Positions 12,514 through 14,012 of a stretch of DNA of 14,012 nucleotides are shown piece by piece (the first letter of the stretch is position 1; each line of letters begins with the position of its first letter). This DNA is from DATLNF01 sp046590575 (lineage in GTDB: Bacteria > Actinomycetota > Actinomycetes > BP-191). The stretch spans positions 1 through 14,012 of the forward strand of contig JBKJUS010000179.1 in NCBI GenBank assembly GCA_046590575.1, in the 5' to 3' direction. A program made the translations under genes and the position numbers. The notes under the pieces were generated by a model. That model did not search any database and was not told where the DNA came from. It saw only the letters and a program-made list of their open reading frames with translations.

Positions 12514-14012
12514 AACGCGGCCGCGTCCGCAATCCGCGGAAAGAGCTGCTCACTCTTGGTCAGCCGCGCGCCAGCCGGCAGCCGAGTCGTCGCCACCTCG
12601 TCGATGCGCTGGTCGCCGAGCGGTCCGAGCTTCTCCTCGGCGCCGAGAGAGGACCAGAGAATCGCGCACGATTTCGGCATCACCGCGTTGAGGAGCACGG
12701 CGATCGCGCGCAGCCCATCGGCAGCGCTGTAGAGCACGCGGTCCAGCGCCACGTCGTCGCCGGCCTTGACGAGCGCCCACGGCTGCGTCTCGGAGATGAA
12801 TCCGTTGACCGCGCGGATCAGCTCGAAGATACGCGCGATCCCGGTCTGAAAGTCCAGCGTGGTCATCGCCGCGTCAGCGTCAGCGACGACGGCCGCCAAA
12901 CCAAAATCTGCGGGGTTGTCGGTCGCCGGGAGGACGCCCTCACGGTAACGCTCGACCATCGAGGTGACGCGCGATGCGAGATTGCCGAAGTCGTTCGCCA
13001 GCTCGCTGGTGTAGCGCTGCTGCATCGACTCCCAGGAGAACGACCCGTCCTGACCGTAGGACAGCTCACGGAGGAAGTAGTAGCGATAGGCATCCGAGCC
13101 GAAGACGTCGGTGATCTGCGACGGTGCGATGCCGGTCAGCTTGGTCTTGCTCATCTTCTCGCCACCGACCAGCAGCCAGCCGTTGGCGAAGACCTTCTTC
13201 GGCAGCGGCAGCCCGGCCGCCATCAGCATCGCCGGCCAGATGACCGCGTGGAACCGAAGGATGTCCTTCCCCACGAGGTGCACGTCGGCCGGCCACTTCT
13301 CCTCCCAGCCGGGCTCGGGCCAGCCCGTGGCGTTGAGGTAGTTCTGCAGCGCGTCGATCCACACGTAGATCACGTGGGAGTCGTCCCAGGGGACCTTGAC
13401 GCCCCAGTCGAAGCTGGACCGGCTCATCGAGATGTCCTGCAGTCCACCCCGAACGAATGACAAGACCTCGTTGCGCGCGCTCTCCGGAGCTATGAAGCCC
13501 GGGTTGGCCTCGTAGTGCTCAAGCAGGCGCTCTGCGTACTTCGACAGTGGGAAGAAGTAGTTGTCCTCGCTGATCTCTTTCACCGGCCGGCCGTGCACCG
13601 GGCAGTTGCCGTCGACCACATCGGCCGGGAGCTTGAACTCCTCGCAGGCAACGCAGTAAGGCCCGGTGTAACTGCCTTTGAAGACCTCGCCCTTCGCGTG
13701 CAGCGCGATCCAGAAGTCGCGGACCCGGTCCTCGTGCCGAGCCTCGGTCGTTCGGATGAAGTCGTCATAGGCGATGTCGAGCGTCTCCCACGCCGGCTTC
13801 CATGCCGTGGTGACCATGTGGTCGGTCCACTCCTGCGGCGTCATGCCGTGGTCCTGCGAGGCGGTGAGGATCTTCTCGCCGTGCTCGTCGGTACCGGTTA
13901 GGAAGTGCACCTTCTCGCCGCGCTGCCGGTGCCAGCGGGTCAGGACGTCGCCCGCGACGGTGGTGTAGCCATGGCCGATGTGCGGCACGTCGTTGACGTA
14001 GTAGATCGGCGT
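12510..14012 (-). CDS. metG: methionyl-tRNA synthetase, N-terminus outside window
   Basis: 500 residues are visible, beginning TPIYYVNDVPHIGHGYTT; only about ten N-terminal residues should be missing beyond the right edge. MetG charges tRNA-Met, including the initiator, with methionine. The class I HIGH motif is at visible residues 11-14. The zinc-knuckle ligands lie in CVAC (120-123) and CPVH (137-140). KMSKT (286-290) is the variant of KMSKS. The anticodon-binding helical domain includes WALVKAGDD. There is no C-terminal tRNA-binding (Trbp111-like) extension, as in the short actinobacterial form. The TGA overlaps the GTG of tatD. Confidence 0.97.
   Translation of the reverse strand, partial: TPIYYVNDVPHIGHGYTTVAGDVLTRWHRQRGEKVHFLTGTDEHGEKILTASQDHGMTPQEWTDHMVTTAWKPAWETLDIAYDDFIRTTEARHEDRVRDFWIALHAKGEVFKGSYTGPYCVACEEFKLPADVVDGNCPVHGRPVKEISEDNYFFPLSKYAERLLEHYEANPGFIAPESARNEVLSFVRGGLQDISMSRSSFDWGVKVPWDDSHVIYVWIDALQNYLNATGWPEPGWEEKWPADVHLVGKDILRFHAVIWPAMLMAAGLPLPKKVFANGWLLVGGEKMSKTKLTGIAPSQITDVFGSDAYRYYFLRELSYGQDGSFSWESMQQRYTSELANDFGNLASRVTSMVERYREGVLPATDNPADFGLAAVVADADAAMTTLDFQTGIARIFELIRAVNGFISETQPWALVKAGDDVALDRVLYSAADGLRAIAVLLNAVMPKSCAILWSSLGAEEKLGPLGDQRIDEVATTRLPAGARLTKSEQLFPRIADAAAL

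Overview
The window is GC-rich, gene-dense bacterial chromosome. It carries a core block typical of Actinobacteria (Mycobacterium and Streptomyces keep much the same order): metG, tatD, rpfB, rsmA/ksgA, ispE and an ABC-F gene, then a TetR-family gene, tRNA-Gln, glmU and prs. RpfB itself, the M. tuberculosis-like proteins and the frequent GTG starts all point to an actinobacterium. I cannot name the genus.

Layout from right to left, since most genes are on the minus strand. metG (cut by the right edge) overlaps tatD by a GTGA junction. A gap of about 250 bp follows, holding a possible 29-residue plus-strand membrane peptide and the rpfB promoter/leader, which has an ordered set of inverted repeats. 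Next come rpfB, rsmA, ispE and a Uup-like ABC-F gene, tightly packed. Two plus-strand genes, an XRE-type helix-turn-helix protein with a degenerate nucleotidyltransferase-like middle and a TetR regulator, converge on the ABC-F gene. Left of them a gap of about 310 bp holds two near-identical palindromes (REP-like), a short tandem repeat and the likely promoter of tRNA-Gln(TTG). The tRNA leads into glmU, prs and a secreted lysyl-oxidase-like gene, apparently one operon. At the left edge a partial plus-strand gene for an LVIVD-repeat beta-propeller protein converges on the lysyl-oxidase gene with overlapping stop codons.

The core genes supply envelope and translation precursors. GlmU makes UDP-GlcNAc, Prs makes PRPP, IspE serves isoprenoid (and so lipid carrier) synthesis, RpfB cleaves peptidoglycan at resuscitation, RsmA matures 16S rRNA, MetG charges tRNA-Met, and the ABC-F protein probably acts on ribosomes. 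The accessory parts are the lysyl-oxidase/LVIVD pair, the XRE gene and the palindromes. I found no clear phage, IS, CRISPR or complete defence system. The best leads are the XRE/pseudo-nucleotidyltransferase fusion, the rpfB leader, the in-frame glmU-stop/prs-start junction and the secreted lysyl oxidase attached to the prs operon.
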